DNA from: Chloroflexota bacterium
Lineage (GTDB): Bacteria > Chloroflexota > Anaerolineae > Anaerolineales > Villigracilaceae
DNA: 64,000 nt
Assembly (NCBI GenBank): GCA_016234485.1
Contig: JACRBL010000052.1
Span: 113,942-177,941, forward strand
Direction: 5' to 3'
Part shown: positions 9,202 through 18,196 of the stretch, piece by piece
How positions within the stretch are numbered: position 1 is the stretch's first letter
Layout: each line of letters starts with the position of its first letter
The notes under the pieces: model-generated
Databases searched by the model: none
The model's input: the letters and a program-made list of their open reading frames with translations, nothing else
What the model was told of the DNA's origin: nothing
Translations under genes and position numbers: made by a program

Positions 9202-9690
9202 TTATGGAGCCGGGATGGGTTGCGGTGTGGGTTGATACCAGTCCCAACTCCAGAAATTGAAAGGCATCTGTTCGATCTTCCATGTTCCGCCCTGCTTCAC
9301 CAGCACGGCCCGCTCTTCGTTGCGATATCCCGACGAGAAGGGATCGCTGGAGCCAAATTGGATATATAACGTCACGTAGGCCTGTTCGCCACTGAGTTCG
9401 ACGCCCCCAACTTCCACGCCGCTATTATCGGGATTGACCATGTTTTGCAGGAAGGAGGCGCGGAACTGCTCAAGCGTGGGTTTATCTTTTTTGTCGGCAA
9501 GATAGGAGTAAGCCTTTTCGTAATCGCGCTCAAAGACGGCCACCAAATAATTATGGGTCACGCCTTCGGGCGAATCGTCCGCCACGTAGGTCATGGCGCT
9601 GTCTTTGCGGGTGAAGAACAGGGCAAGGGCCGCGATCACCAGCGCGCCGATGCCAATTAATATCCCCATCAGGAAGCGATCTTGTTTCAT
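9202..9690 (-). CDS. Small membrane-anchored protein, NTF2/lumazine-like fold suspected
   Basis: A 162-residue protein. Residues about 7-27 form one hydrophobic helix (MGILIGIGALVIAALALFF). The soluble part has the pattern VTHNYLVAVFERDYEKAYSYL ... RAVLVKQGGTWKI, typical of DUF4878 or NTF2-like outer-face proteins. That assignment is inferred from pattern only. I chose the ATG at 9690 because it has an AAAGG site and lies just ahead of the helix; a longer frame to 9876 has neither. It is co-directional with the DUF5671 gene. Confidence 0.7.
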   Translation of the reverse strand: MKQDRFLMGILIGIGALVIAALALFFTRKDSAMTYVADDSPEGVTHNYLVAVFERDYEKAYSYLADKKDKPTLEQFRASFLQNMVNPDNSGVEVGGVELSGEQAYVTLYIQFGSSDPFSSGYRNEERAVLVKQGGTWKIEQMPFNFWSWDWYQPTPQPIPAP

Positions 9691-9728
9691 AAAGGCTACC
9701 TTTCGATAATTGGACTGTTTCTGACTTG

Positions 9729-9757
9729 ATTGTATAGTTTTTTGAGGAAAAAGGCAA
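9729..9757 (-). promoter_or_regulatory. Promoter of the small secreted protein / DUF5671 operon
   Basis: On the minus strand TTGCCT (9757-9752) and TACAAT (9734-9729) are separated by 17 bases. The expected start lies about 35 bases before the ATG at 9690. Confidence 0.5.
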
Positions 9758-9796
9758 ACTACGATCTGGTCATAAAACATGATGAAATTTGTCACA

Positions 9797-9825
9797 TTGA
9801 CGGGAAAAAGAATCTCGTGTACCCT
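9797..9825 (+). promoter_or_regulatory. Promoter of gdhA
   Basis: TTGACG (9797-9802) and TACCCT (9820-9825) are separated by 17 bases, with a TG just upstream of the -10. The implied mRNA leader is about 118 bases. Confidence 0.55.
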
Positions 9826-9844
9826 TGCCACGTAGCGAGGAAAA

Positions 9845-9937
9845 AACTGGAATGGATCAGTTTTCGACATAGACATTGCGTAAGCGGGCTCCCGTTCCGG
9901 GATGCCCGCTTATATTTTCACCCAACCAAACCCTTTC
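9845..9937 (+). promoter_or_regulatory. Structured leader of gdhA
   Basis: The leader can form two hairpins. One is a 7-bp stem AAAACTG/CAGTTTT around 9846-9867. The other is a strong stem around 9889-9923 with arms TAAGCGGGC/GCCCGCTTA and an inner CCCG/CGGG, followed by ATATTTTC. The second looks like a weak terminator or attenuator. No leader peptide or known riboswitch motif was recognised. Confidence 0.35.
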
Positions 9938-9949
9938 AAGGAGATCACA

Positions 9950-11248
9950 ATGGCTGAAAAGTTCAACGAATTCGAAATGGCGCAGAAACAGTTCGACGCT
10001 GTCGCCAAACAACTCAAACTCGACCCTGGCGTGGCCGAGACCCTGCGCTGGCCGATGCGCGAATATTCGTTCCGCATCCCCGTCCGCATGGACGATGGCT
10101 CGCTCAAGGTTTTTCAGGGCTTCCGCGTCCAGCATAACGACGCACGCGGCCCCAACAAGGGCGGCATCCGCTTCCACCAGTCCGAGACCTTCGACATGGT
10201 GCGCGCTCTCGCCACGTGGATGACGTGGAAATGCGCCGTGGCCGACATCCCCCTCGGCGGCGGCAAGGGCGGCATCATCGTTGACCCGTCCACGCTTTCG
10301 GACCGCGAAAAGGAAGAACTCTGCCGCGGTTGGGTCCGCAACATGTGGAAGAATATCGGCCCGCGCAACGATGTCCCCGCGCCCGATGTTGGCACCACCC
10401 CGCAGATGATGGGCTGGATGATGGACGAGTATTCCCGTCTCGTCGGCCAATATACCCCCGGCGTCTTCACCGGCAAGCCCCTCGGCGGCGGCGGTTCGCT
10501 TGGCCGCACCGAAGCCACCGGCTACGGCGTGATCTACACCGTGCGCGAAGCCATGAAGCACCTCGGCATTGACCCGAAGAAATCCGTCGCGGCCATGCAG
10601 GGCTTCGGCAACGTGACCCAATACGCGGCCATCGGCTTCATCGAAATGCTCGGCGGAACCGTGGCCTGCGTCTCCTGCTGGGACAACAAGGACAAATGCG
10701 CCTACACCTACAGCAAGGATGGCGGCATTGACCCGCACTTCCTTTTGACCATCACCGACCAGTACGGCACGATTGACAAGAAAGCCGCCGAAAAGGCCGG
10801 TTACAAAGTGGAAGACGGCGACGCCTGGATCACCAAAGAAGCCGACGTACTGATGCCCGGCGCGCTCTCTGGCACGGTCAATGCTGAGAGCATCAAGAAA
10901 ATGTCGAAGCGCGTCAAGATCGTGGCCGAAGGCGCCAATGGCCCCTGCACGCCCGAAGCCGACGAATACCTCAAAGCCAACAACATCTTCGATATTCCCG
11001 ATTTCCTCTGCAACGCCGGCGGCGTCACCTGCTCCTATTTTGAACAGGTGCAGAATGATATGAACTTCTACTGGTCGAAGGAAGAAGTGCTCGAAAAACT
11101 CGATCAGAAGATGACCGTCGCCTTCCACGGTGTTTTGGATATGGCCAAGGAAAAGAAAGTCTACATGCGCGACGCGGCCTACATGGTCGCCATCACGCGC
11201 GTCGTCAAGGCCATGGAACTGCGCGGCTGGTTGACGGGCAGTTTCTAG
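9950..11248 (+). CDS. gdhA: Glutamate dehydrogenase
   Basis: A 432-residue Glu/Leu/Phe/Val dehydrogenase that interconverts glutamate with 2-oxoglutarate and ammonia. Landmarks are the substrate region NKGGIRFHQSE, the catalytic-lysine loop DIPLGGGKGG, and GFGNVTQYAA as the start of the nucleotide-binding Rossmann domain. CNAGGVTCSYFEQVQN lies near the end. The start has AAGGAG (9938-9943); a longer frame from 9902 lacks a site. It ends before a strong terminator. A 507-codon antisense frame across it is a shadow. Confidence 0.96.
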   Translation: MAEKFNEFEMAQKQFDAVAKQLKLDPGVAETLRWPMREYSFRIPVRMDDGSLKVFQGFRVQHNDARGPNKGGIRFHQSETFDMVRALATWMTWKCAVADIPLGGGKGGIIVDPSTLSDREKEELCRGWVRNMWKNIGPRNDVPAPDVGTTPQMMGWMMDEYSRLVGQYTPGVFTGKPLGGGGSLGRTEATGYGVIYTVREAMKHLGIDPKKSVAAMQGFGNVTQYAAIGFIEMLGGTVACVSCWDNKDKCAYTYSKDGGIDPHFLLTITDQYGTIDKKAAEKAGYKVEDGDAWITKEADVLMPGALSGTVNAESIKKMSKRVKIVAEGANGPCTPEADEYLKANNIFDIPDFLCNAGGVTCSYFEQVQNDMNFYWSKEEVLEKLDQKMTVAFHGVLDMAKEKKVYMRDAAYMVAITRVVKAMELRGWLTGSF

Positions 11249-11278
11249 TTCGTACTGCGTATTGCATATTGCGTAATG

Positions 11279-11312
11279 AAGTGGACGCGTCCTGGCGGGC
11301 GCGTCCACTTTT
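11279..11312 (+). terminator. Intrinsic terminator after gdhA
   Basis: An 11-bp stem (AAGTGGACGCG with CGCGTCCACTT, 11279-11289 and 11300-11310) ends in TTTT. Confidence 0.85.
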
Positions 11313-11433
11313 CGACTCTCCCGCGTCTCCTCCGACCCCGAGGCGGGCGCGTCCTCGCTGGCATTTGATACAATCCCCACAAACCTAATGGCTAATCGCC
11401 AATAGCCAATCGCTGACTTCCCCCCGAGGCCCC

Positions 11434-12609
11434 ATGTCCAAATCCCCCTTCAAATGGAACGACCCCCTCCTGCTCAACGATCAACTAACCGACGAGGAGC
11501 GCATGATCCGCGACGTGGCGCGAAAATATTGCCAGGAAAAACTCATGCCGCGCATCCTCGAAGCGAATCGAAAAGAAATTTTCCACCGCGAGATTATGAC
11601 CGAAATGGGCGCGATGGGCTTCCTCGGCGCCACCGTCCCCGAAGAATATGGCGGCGCTGGGCTGAACCACGTGGCATACGGACTCATCGCCCGCGAGGTC
11701 GAGCGCGTGGACAGCGGCTACCGCTCCGCCATGAGCGTGCAGAGTTCGCTGGTGATGTATCCCATTCTCACGTATGGCACGGAAGAACAACGCAAAAAAT
11801 ACCTGCCCAAACTTGCCAGCGGCGAATGGGTGGGATGCTTCGGCCTGACCGAACCCAATCACGGCAGCGACCCAGGCTCAATGGAAGCGCGCGCCGCCAA
11901 AGTGGACGGCGGCTACATCCTGCGCGGCGCCAAAATGTGGATCACCAACTCGCCCATCGCGGACGTGTTCATCGTCTGGGCGAAACTGGATGGCGAGATT
12001 CGCGGCTTCATCCTCGAGAAGGGCATGAAGGGATTGTCCGCGCCGAAGATCGAGGGTAAGTTCAGCCTGCGCGCCAGTTCCACGGGCGAGATCGTGATGG
12101 ACGAGGTCTTCGTCCCCGCGGAAAACATCTTCCCCGAGGTGCGCGGACTCAAAGGGCCGTTCGGGTGTTTGAACAAGGCGCGCTACGGCATCGCCTGGGG
12201 CGCGCTCGGCGCGGCGGAATTTTGCTGGCACGCCGCGCGGCAATACACCCTTGACCGCCCGCAGTTTGGACGTCCGCTCGCGGCGAATCAGATCATCCAA
12301 CTCAAACTCGCGAACATGATGACCGAGATCACGCTCGGCTTGCAGTCCGTGTTGCGCGTTGGCCGCCTGATTGACGAGGACAAAGCCTCCCCCGAAATGA
12401 TCTCGCTGATTAAACGTAATTCCTGCGGCAAGGCGCTCGACATCGCCCGCGCCTCCCGCGACATGCACGGCGGCAACGGCATCTCGGACGAGTACCACGT
12501 CATCCGCCACGTGATGAATCTCGAAGCCGTCAACACCTACGAAGGGACTCACGACATCCACGCGCTGATTCTAGGAAGAGCGCAAACCGATATCGCGGCG
12601 TTTTTGTAG
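11434..12609 (+). CDS. Acyl-CoA dehydrogenase, glutaryl-CoA dehydrogenase-like
   Basis: A 391-residue FAD-dependent acyl-CoA dehydrogenase. It has the family motifs [16 protein letters not shown] and MWITNSP for FAD contact, [25 protein letters not shown], and the catalytic base Glu in [16 protein letters not shown]. The segment [15 protein letters not shown] resembles the glutaryl-CoA dehydrogenase branch, which would place it in lysine, tryptophan or benzoate breakdown. The exact substrate is not certain from sequence. It ends at a terminator. Confidence 0.88.
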   Translation: MSKSPFKWNDPLLLNDQLTDEERMIRDVARKYCQEKLMPRILEANRKEIFHREIMTEMGAMGFLGATVPEEYGGAGLNHVAYGLIAREVERVDSGYRSAMSVQSSLVMYPILTYGTEEQRKKYLPKLASGEWVGCFGLTEPNHGSDPGSMEARAAKVDGGYILRGAKMWITNSPIADVFIVWAKLDGEIRGFILEKGMKGLSAPKIEGKFSLRASSTGEIVMDEVFVPAENIFPEVRGLKGPFGCLNKARYGIAWGALGAAEFCWHAARQYTLDRPQFGRPLAANQIIQLKLANMMTEITLGLQSVLRVGRLIDEDKASPEMISLIKRNSCGKALDIARASRDMHGGNGISDEYHVIRHVMNLEAVNTYEGTHDIHALILGRAQTDIAAFL

Positions 12610-12626
12610 AACACAGCAACAAATGC

Positions 12627-12660
12627 AAAGGGGCGCGCCAGCAAGGACGCGTCCCTTTTT
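12627..12660 (+). terminator. Intrinsic terminator after the acyl-CoA dehydrogenase gene
   Basis: A GC-rich stem (12627-12637 with 12648-12658, one G-T pair) is followed by a run of five T residues. Confidence 0.8.
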
Positions 12661-12671
12661 GATTCAAATCC

Positions 12672-12740
12672 AACCCCGAAGGGGTGACCTGATTCTAGAA
12701 CGAGGCATTCGCGGGTTCTAATCCCGAAGGGATGACATAG
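12672..12740. repeat. CCCGAAGGG-type dispersed palindromes
   Basis: Two short palindromes, CCCCGAAGGGG and ATCCCGAAGGGAT, each followed by TGAC. The same core recurs at 14046-14060, 14098-14112, 49960-50060 and 50088-50102. This is a dispersed intergenic repeat family. Confidence 0.75.
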
Positions 12741-12779
12741 ATTCTTCGTAATCACTCCGCCGCGCCGTCAATCCACGCA

Positions 12780-13976
12780 TCAATTTTCTGGCAACAGCGG
12801 CTCTATCTCGCCTGTTTCCAAGTTTAGAATCCAAATTGTGCGCGATGCAAAAAAAGTGATGTGTTTTTCATCGGGTGACCAAGTCAGATAATCGCTCTCG
12901 TATGAATTTCCTAGTTTCACGCCTAGAGAAAATGTCTGTTCATCGACAATTCTATATGAAAAGGGATTTGTTTTAAATTCAATTTCGATAACTTTGATTG
13001 CATCTTTTTGCGTGATTTTGTCAAATGTTTTATAGGCAATTTTATTACCGCTGGGAGACCAATACAAATCGAGATCAAAACCTTTTATTTCAAGCGAAAC
13101 TGCCTCCCCCGTCGGGACATAAACAATCGCCATCTCAGAAGTCCCGAAATCATTCGTTTCCTTTTCAACGATAAAGAGAGAGCTGTCTGGCGACCAAGCA
13201 AAAGGCCATCCATATACATAGAACTCACTTTTGAAGACCCCCCCCCCGTCTTTTGAGATGACCAGGAGTTCTTTGTCATTCTTCCAACCGCCTGGCCAAT
13301 CACAAACTCCATTTTGCGTTGGAACCAATTCCACCTCAGAGCCATCTGGCCGAACTTTCTGCGTGAACGCCAAATATTTCTCATTTGGAGATAATGCCAC
13401 ATAAGAGCTGAGCATGGATGGAGTAAGCGTGACTTCTTTTGAGTTGATGTCCAGAGCTGCGTTTCCACAGGAAGAAACTATTCGCCGCCCATCCAATGAC
13501 CAAAACTGCTCTCTCCAATCACGGAATGTTTTAACTTTTGCCAAAGTCTTTTCGGACATTACATCATAGACCACCAGTGCGCCCTTATACCTATCCCACC
13601 AGGAAAGCATACTTCCATCTGGTGACATGATAAGATCAAATTTATCACGACCATAGGTAATACGCTTAAGTTGTCTCGTTTTTAGATCTACAATACATAC
13701 ATCATTAGGTCGAAAGCGCCAAAATGAGTTGCCGTCGTCATCAAAAGAACGCTCATCCCACCCGTCGGTTGGATAGGAAAAACCACAATACAAAGCAATG
13801 TAGGTTCCATCAGGAGACCATATAGGGTGAGAATAACCAGTCAGCTTTGCCTCCCCAATGGGGTAAATGGATGAGTATTTACTCAACCAAATCAAGAAAC
13901 CGCACAAGAAAATACAGATTACAGATAGAGTCAGAATTGCTGTCTTCCGTCCTCGAGAAATTTGCGTCGTTTTCAT
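12780..13976 (-). CDS. Membrane-anchored beta-propeller (TolB/WD40-like) protein
   Basis: A 398-residue protein with a single hydrophobic anchor at residues about 12-31. Repeated blades of the type HPIWSPDGTYIALY, LIMSPDGSMLSWW, VALSPNEKYLAFT, PFAWSPDSSLFIVE, LYWSPSGNKIAYK and YLTWSPDEKHITFF follow. This is the TolB-like or PD40 propeller pattern. Partner and function are unknown. The ATG has an excellent AAGGAGG site. Base composition is visibly more AT-rich than its neighbours and it is flanked by CCCGAAGGG repeats, suggesting later acquisition. Confidence 0.75.
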   Translation of the reverse strand: MKTTQISRGRKTAILTLSVICIFLCGFLIWLSKYSSIYPIGEAKLTGYSHPIWSPDGTYIALYCGFSYPTDGWDERSFDDDGNSFWRFRPNDVCIVDLKTRQLKRITYGRDKFDLIMSPDGSMLSWWDRYKGALVVYDVMSEKTLAKVKTFRDWREQFWSLDGRRIVSSCGNAALDINSKEVTLTPSMLSSYVALSPNEKYLAFTQKVRPDGSEVELVPTQNGVCDWPGGWKNDKELLVISKDGGGVFKSEFYVYGWPFAWSPDSSLFIVEKETNDFGTSEMAIVYVPTGEAVSLEIKGFDLDLYWSPSGNKIAYKTFDKITQKDAIKVIEIEFKTNPFSYRIVDEQTFSLGVKLGNSYESDYLTWSPDEKHITFFASRTIWILNLETGEIEPLLPEN

Positions 13977-14205
13977 GGAATAACCTCCTTGCCAGCGTTT
14001 GCCGCGGGCGATTGCAAACCTGCCGTGTTATTTTTTCGGATCTATATCATCCCTTCGGGATTTTACCCCTATTGTTGACGCTCGTTACAATCATTTCATC
14101 CCTTCGGGATTGGTTGGCGCGACGCTTTCTGTGCGATTCGCCTGCCCGGCGCGGACGCGTCGAAACGGCGACCCGGCGCGAGGTCGGGATGGGACGCGGG
14201 AGGTT
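13977..14205. repeat. Intergenic region with CCCTTCGGGAT palindromes
   Basis: No gene is seen between the propeller gene and the binding-protein promoter. The stretch holds two copies of ATCCCTTCGGGAT (14046-14058 and 14098-14110), a core shared with the other copies in the window. Confidence 0.6.
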
Positions 14206-14234
14206 TTGGTCAAATTGAGGGGTGGGAGTATAAT
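14206..14234 (+). promoter_or_regulatory. Promoter of the peptide-type ABC binding protein
   Basis: TTGGTC (14206-14211) and a perfect TATAAT (14229-14234) are separated by 17 bases. The leader to the GTG at 14390 is about 150 bases; no further motif was recognised in it. Confidence 0.6.
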
Positions 14235-14389
14235 CGGCGGCACGTGGGGAATCAGTTCGTCGGCTTGACCCCTTCCGTCATTGCGATGGGTTGGGAAGTA
14301 ATAAACCTTCGTCAGCAAGGAGGTGCGCGGAATAAAGAAACGTTCGTTGAATCGTCTGTTTGAAACCAAAATTTCAGAGGAGAAAAGAC

Positions 14390-16057
14390 GTGAAACGTAA
14401 ACTGTATCTTTTGCTTGTGATCCTCGTGGCGGCAAGCCTGGCGCTTTCTGCCTGTGGCGCTCCCAAGCCCACGTTCAAAGGCACGGTCACAGCCACGTTC
14501 GTGCAGGAGCCTGACAACCTTAACCCGATGTACAGTGATATGTACTTCTCGGCCATCCTGCGCGAACTGTACTTGAAGCCCGCCTGGAACTTCGACGAGA
14601 ATGCCAATCCCGTTCCTGTGCTCGTCAAGGAAATTCCCAGCGCCGCGAACGGCGGCCTGAGCGCGGACGGCAAGACCATCACCCTCAAACTGCGCGAAGA
14701 TATCAAATGGAGCGACGGCGAGAAACTCACCGCGGCGGACTTTGTCTTCACCTATGACATGATCATGTCCGATAAGAATGTGCCGCTCAGCCGATACCCG
14801 TATGAAGATTTTGTGGCGAGCGTGACGGACCCCGATGATTACACCGTGGTCGTCACTTTCACCGAGCCGTTCGCGGCCTGGCTCACGCGCATCTTCACTT
14901 ACATTCTGCCCGAGCATGTTCTCGCGCCCGTCTTCGAAGCGGACGGGACTCTCGATAACGCCGCCTGGAATCGCAACCCCACCGTCGCGCTTGGCCCATT
15001 TGTGTTAGCCGAGTGGGAGACGGGCAGTCACCTGGCCTTCAAGGCCAACGCGGCCTGGATCCAGCCGCCGAAGATCGAACAGTTCTTCGTGCGCGTTGTT
15101 CCTGACGACGCCGCGCAGGAAGCCGCCATCATCGCGGGCGACACCGACCTGGGCATCTTCCTCTCGTCTGATCAGATCGAGAAACTCGAAGCGGGCGGGA
15201 CCGTGAAAGTGGTCGCGGTCGCTTCGGGCTACGACGAGGCCTGGTTCCTCAACATCAATCCCGCGACGGCGCATCCCGCCATGTTGGACGTGAACGTCCG
15301 CAAGGCGGTTGCCATGGCGACCGATCGCTTCTCCATCATCAATGACCTGTTGGTGGCGAGCATCAACCCCGTCAGCGTCACCTTCTGGGATACCACCCCG
15401 CCCTTCGATAACATCGGCAAACTCGCGCCGTATCCCTACGACCCTGAAGGCGCCAAGAAACTGCTCGACGAAGCCGGCTGGAAAGATTCCGACGGCGACG
15501 GCATGCGCGACAAGGAAATTGACGGCAAGAAGGTGGACCTGAAACTGCGTTACATCACCAACCAGCGCGAACTGCGCAAGAACATTCAGGCCGTGGTGGA
15601 ACAGCAGTGGAAACTCGTGGGCATTGGCGTGGAACTCGTGAACTATTCCAGCGACGTGTTCTGGAACGGCTTCAATGACGACGGCCCGCAAGCCCAGGGT
15701 CTCTACGACATTGCTGAATACTCCAGCGTGCCGGGCGGCTTCCCCGATCCCGATTCGGACGGTTGGAAGTGCGACCAGATCGCCAGCGCGGATAATCCCG
15801 ATGGCGCCAACTGGCAGGGTTATTGCAACCCCAGGATTGACGAACTGATGGATATGCAGGCCGTCACGCTCGATCCTGCCAAGCGCAGTGAGATCTTCAA
15901 AGAGATCCAGCAGATCATGTACGACGACGTGATCTACGTCGGCTTCTGGAAGGACCCCGACCTGTGGTCCATCAACAGCCGCGTGCTCAATGTCAAGCTT
16001 TCGGGCGTTTACCCGTTCTGGAACGTTCACGAATGGGAAGTGGCCGCGTCCGAGTAG
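14390..16057 (+). CDS. ABC transporter substrate-binding lipoprotein, peptide/nickel (DppA/OppA) family
   Basis: A 555-residue extracellular solute-binding protein of family 5. The signal peptide ends in the lipobox LSACGAP, so it should be lipid-anchored. Family landmarks are TATFVQEPDNLNPMYSDMY, LREDIKWSDGEKLTAADFVFTYD and ALGPFVLAEW. I chose the GTG at 14390, preceded by GAGGAG, because it gives a normal lipoprotein signal. Two matching permeases follow after a terminator, but no ATPase. The ligand (peptide or other) is not determinable. Confidence 0.92.
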   Translation: MKRKLYLLLVILVAASLALSACGAPKPTFKGTVTATFVQEPDNLNPMYSDMYFSAILRELYLKPAWNFDENANPVPVLVKEIPSAANGGLSADGKTITLKLREDIKWSDGEKLTAADFVFTYDMIMSDKNVPLSRYPYEDFVASVTDPDDYTVVVTFTEPFAAWLTRIFTYILPEHVLAPVFEADGTLDNAAWNRNPTVALGPFVLAEWETGSHLAFKANAAWIQPPKIEQFFVRVVPDDAAQEAAIIAGDTDLGIFLSSDQIEKLEAGGTVKVVAVASGYDEAWFLNINPATAHPAMLDVNVRKAVAMATDRFSIINDLLVASINPVSVTFWDTTPPFDNIGKLAPYPYDPEGAKKLLDEAGWKDSDGDGMRDKEIDGKKVDLKLRYITNQRELRKNIQAVVEQQWKLVGIGVELVNYSSDVFWNGFNDDGPQAQGLYDIAEYSSVPGGFPDPDSDGWKCDQIASADNPDGANWQGYCNPRIDELMDMQAVTLDPAKRSEIFKEIQQIMYDDVIYVGFWKDPDLWSINSRVLNVKLSGVYPFWNVHEWEVAASE

Positions 16058-16073
16058 TCTGATTCGTTTTCAC

Positions 16074-16117
16074 GACCTGTCGGTTCTCAATAGAGCCGAC
16101 AGGTCGGTTTATTTTTT
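16074..16117 (+). terminator. Terminator between binding protein and permease genes
   Basis: A long stem (GACCTGTCGG.TCT with AGAGCCGACAGGTC, 16074-16087 and 16092-16105) is followed by a T-rich tract. Its place inside a transporter operon would make the binding protein more abundant than the permeases. Confidence 0.8.
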
Positions 16118-16125
16118 TATACCCT

Positions 16126-17157
16126 ATGACCACATACATCGTTCGGCGGTTGGCGCAGGCCATCCCACTTCTTTTCATTATCAGCATCATCCTCTTCGCG
16201 TTGATGCAATCTTTTGGCGATCCCGTTGCCATGCTGGGACGTCGCACCCCGCCGCGCGCCGAAGATAAAGAACGTCTCCGCCGCCAATTGGGGTTGGATC
16301 AGCCTCCGCACATCCAATACCTCACTTGGCTGATCGGCAACGACTGGCAAAAAATTGACATGGACGGCGACGGCATCCCCGAGACGCCCGGCGTCCGCAA
16401 GGGAGTTTTGCGCGGCGACTGGGGCAACTCGCTGGTCACGCGTCAGCCCGTGATCGAGGTCATTGGCGAACGCCTGCCGAACACGCTCATTTTGATGGGC
16501 GTGACCGAAATTGTCATCATTTTTTTCTCGCTCGCGTTGGGGTTGTATTCCGCCCTGCGGCCCTACTCAAAATTCGATAACATTTTCACCGGGCTTTCCT
16601 TCGTGGGCTATTCCATGCCGGTCTTCTGGCTGGCGCTTTCGCTCATGTATATTTTCGCGGTCAACTTCCGCCGCTGGGGATTGCCCTACCTGCCCACGGT
16701 TGGCATGTTCGAGCCGGCCGCTGGCAAGACGGTCTTGGAAGTGGCGCGGCATATGATTTTGCCGGTCACCACATTGGCGATCATCAGCGTGGCGGGCTAC
16801 AGCCGTTTCGTGCGCTCCAGCGTGCTCGAAGTGTTGAGCCAGGATTACGTCCGCACGGCGCGCTCCAAAGGCTTGGAATCCATGCGCGTGGTCATGCGTC
16901 ACGCGCTGCCCAACGCGGCCCTCCCGTTCATCACCTTGATCGGACTCGACATCCCCTTCCTGCTGGCGGGCGCGGTCGTCACCGAGCGCATCTTCGCCTG
17001 GCCTGGGATGGGACGCCTCTTCATTGACCATACCGAGCGCGCCGACTTCCCCGTGCTGATGGGCATCCTCATGCTCATCGCCGTCGCGGTGGTCGTCTTC
17101 CAGATCATCACCGACGTGGTCTACGCTCTCGTTGATCCTCGCATCCGCCTCAACTAA
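16126..17157 (+). CDS. ABC transporter permease, DppB/OppB family
   Basis: A 343-residue inner-membrane permease. It begins with TYIVRRLAQAIPLLFIISII, the usual DppB N-terminus. Several membrane helices follow, then the cytoplasmic EAA-type loop QDYVRTARSKGLESMRVVMRHALPNA, which docks the ATPase. A hydrophilic insert (about residues 60-90, DMDGDGIPETPGVRKG) between helices 1 and 2 resembles a calcium-loop sequence and is somewhat unusual. It pairs with the permease that follows. Confidence 0.93.
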   Translation: MTTYIVRRLAQAIPLLFIISIILFALMQSFGDPVAMLGRRTPPRAEDKERLRRQLGLDQPPHIQYLTWLIGNDWQKIDMDGDGIPETPGVRKGVLRGDWGNSLVTRQPVIEVIGERLPNTLILMGVTEIVIIFFSLALGLYSALRPYSKFDNIFTGLSFVGYSMPVFWLALSLMYIFAVNFRRWGLPYLPTVGMFEPAAGKTVLEVARHMILPVTTLAIISVAGYSRFVRSSVLEVLSQDYVRTARSKGLESMRVVMRHALPNAALPFITLIGLDIPFLLAGAVVTERIFAWPGMGRLFIDHTERADFPVLMGILMLIAVAVVVFQIITDVVYALVDPRIRLN

Positions 17158-17173
17158 AGCCGCTAACGCCGCC

Positions 17174-18166
17174 ATGACAACCACAAATTCCACCCCCGCA
17201 AACGACGCGCTGGCCGAGGCCGTGCAGATCAAACATTACACCCCCATGCAACTGGCATGGAGACGATTCCGCAAACACCGCATGGCGATGTTTGGACTCT
17301 GGCTATTGTTCACGTTGGTTCTTTACATGCTTTTTGGCGGATATTTATTCTCGCGCGGTTACTGCGCGCCCATTAACGAGGAACTTTCGGGCGAAGAGTA
17401 CGCCAACTGCACCGACACCAGCCTGAAATTACAACCACCCTCCGCCGCGCATCCCTTCGGCACCGACGTGATCGGGCGCGACATCCTGGCCCGCACCATC
17501 TACGGCGGACAAATCTCCCTGCTCATCGGCATCTCCGCCGCGATCATGGAAGTGATGCTGGGCGCGTTGATCGGCCTCGTCACCGCCTACTACGGCGGCT
17601 GGGTGGACAACGTCCTCATGCGCGTCACCGAGGCCATGCTCATCATTCCCAGTCTCTTCCTGCTTATCATCGGCGCGCATTTCTTCGGCGGCGGCCTGCC
17701 CACCATCAACTTCTTTGGCCGCGAATTAAGCGGCGGCGTGGTGGTCATCGTGGTCATCATTGGCCTCACCTCGTGGATGTATCTCGCGCGCATCGTGCGC
17801 GCCAACGTGCTATCTCTGCGCGAGATGGATTACGTCTCGGCCTCGCGCGCCATGGGCGCGTCTGACGCGCGCATCATCTTCCTGCACCTTCTGCCCAACA
17901 CCACCGCGCCGCTCATCGTCAGCGCGACGCTGGGGGTGGCGAGCGCCATCATCTCCGAAGCCTATGTCAGTTTCCTCGGCCTCGGCGTGCAAGGCTCCAC
18001 CGCCACCTGGGGCAACATGCTCGACGGCGCGTATCGCTACCTCGAGACCGCGCCGTGGCTGTGGTTCTTCCCCGGCACGTTGATTCTGCTCACTGTCCTC
18101 GGCATCAACTTCGTCGGCGACGGCCTGCGCGACGCGTTCGATCCTCGCTCCGCGCGGCATCTGTAG
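17174..18166 (+). CDS. ABC transporter permease, DppC/OppC family
   Basis: A 330-residue permease partner of the preceding gene. It has the OppC N-terminal helix (RFRKHRMAMFGLWLLF), the HPFGTDVIGRDILARTIYGG motif diagnostic of DppC, and the EAA loop MDYVSASRAMGASDARIIFLHLLPN. The start was set at 17174, 16 bases after the dppB-like stop; an earlier frame runs into that gene. No DppD/DppF ATPase follows, so the ATPases must be encoded elsewhere. Confidence 0.93.
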   Translation: MTTTNSTPANDALAEAVQIKHYTPMQLAWRRFRKHRMAMFGLWLLFTLVLYMLFGGYLFSRGYCAPINEELSGEEYANCTDTSLKLQPPSAAHPFGTDVIGRDILARTIYGGQISLLIGISAAIMEVMLGALIGLVTAYYGGWVDNVLMRVTEAMLIIPSLFLLIIGAHFFGGGLPTINFFGRELSGGVVVIVVIIGLTSWMYLARIVRANVLSLREMDYVSASRAMGASDARIIFLHLLPNTTAPLIVSATLGVASAIISEAYVSFLGLGVQGSTATWGNMLDGAYRYLETAPWLWFFPGTLILLTVLGINFVGDGLRDAFDPRSARHL

Positions 18167-18191
18167 CGCAAATTGCCAATTTGCGCTACAC
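18165..18191. repeat. Short palindrome GTAGCGCAAATTG
   Basis: A 13-bp inverted repeat (GTAGCGCAAATTG, then CAATTTGCGCTAC) touches the stop region of the DppC-like gene and lies just before the cyanophycinase start. Probably a dispersed element. Confidence 0.5.
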
Positions 18192-18196
18192 CTTCT

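Noticed and set aside
9854..9874. Six-codon leader ORF in the gdhA leader
   Set aside because: It has no run of regulatory codons and no ribosome site.
9857..11380. 507-codon minus-strand ORF opposite gdhA
   Set aside because: It is antisense to a fully recognisable glutamate dehydrogenase. Its His/Gly/Arg-rich sequence is typical of a shadow frame in GC-rich DNA.
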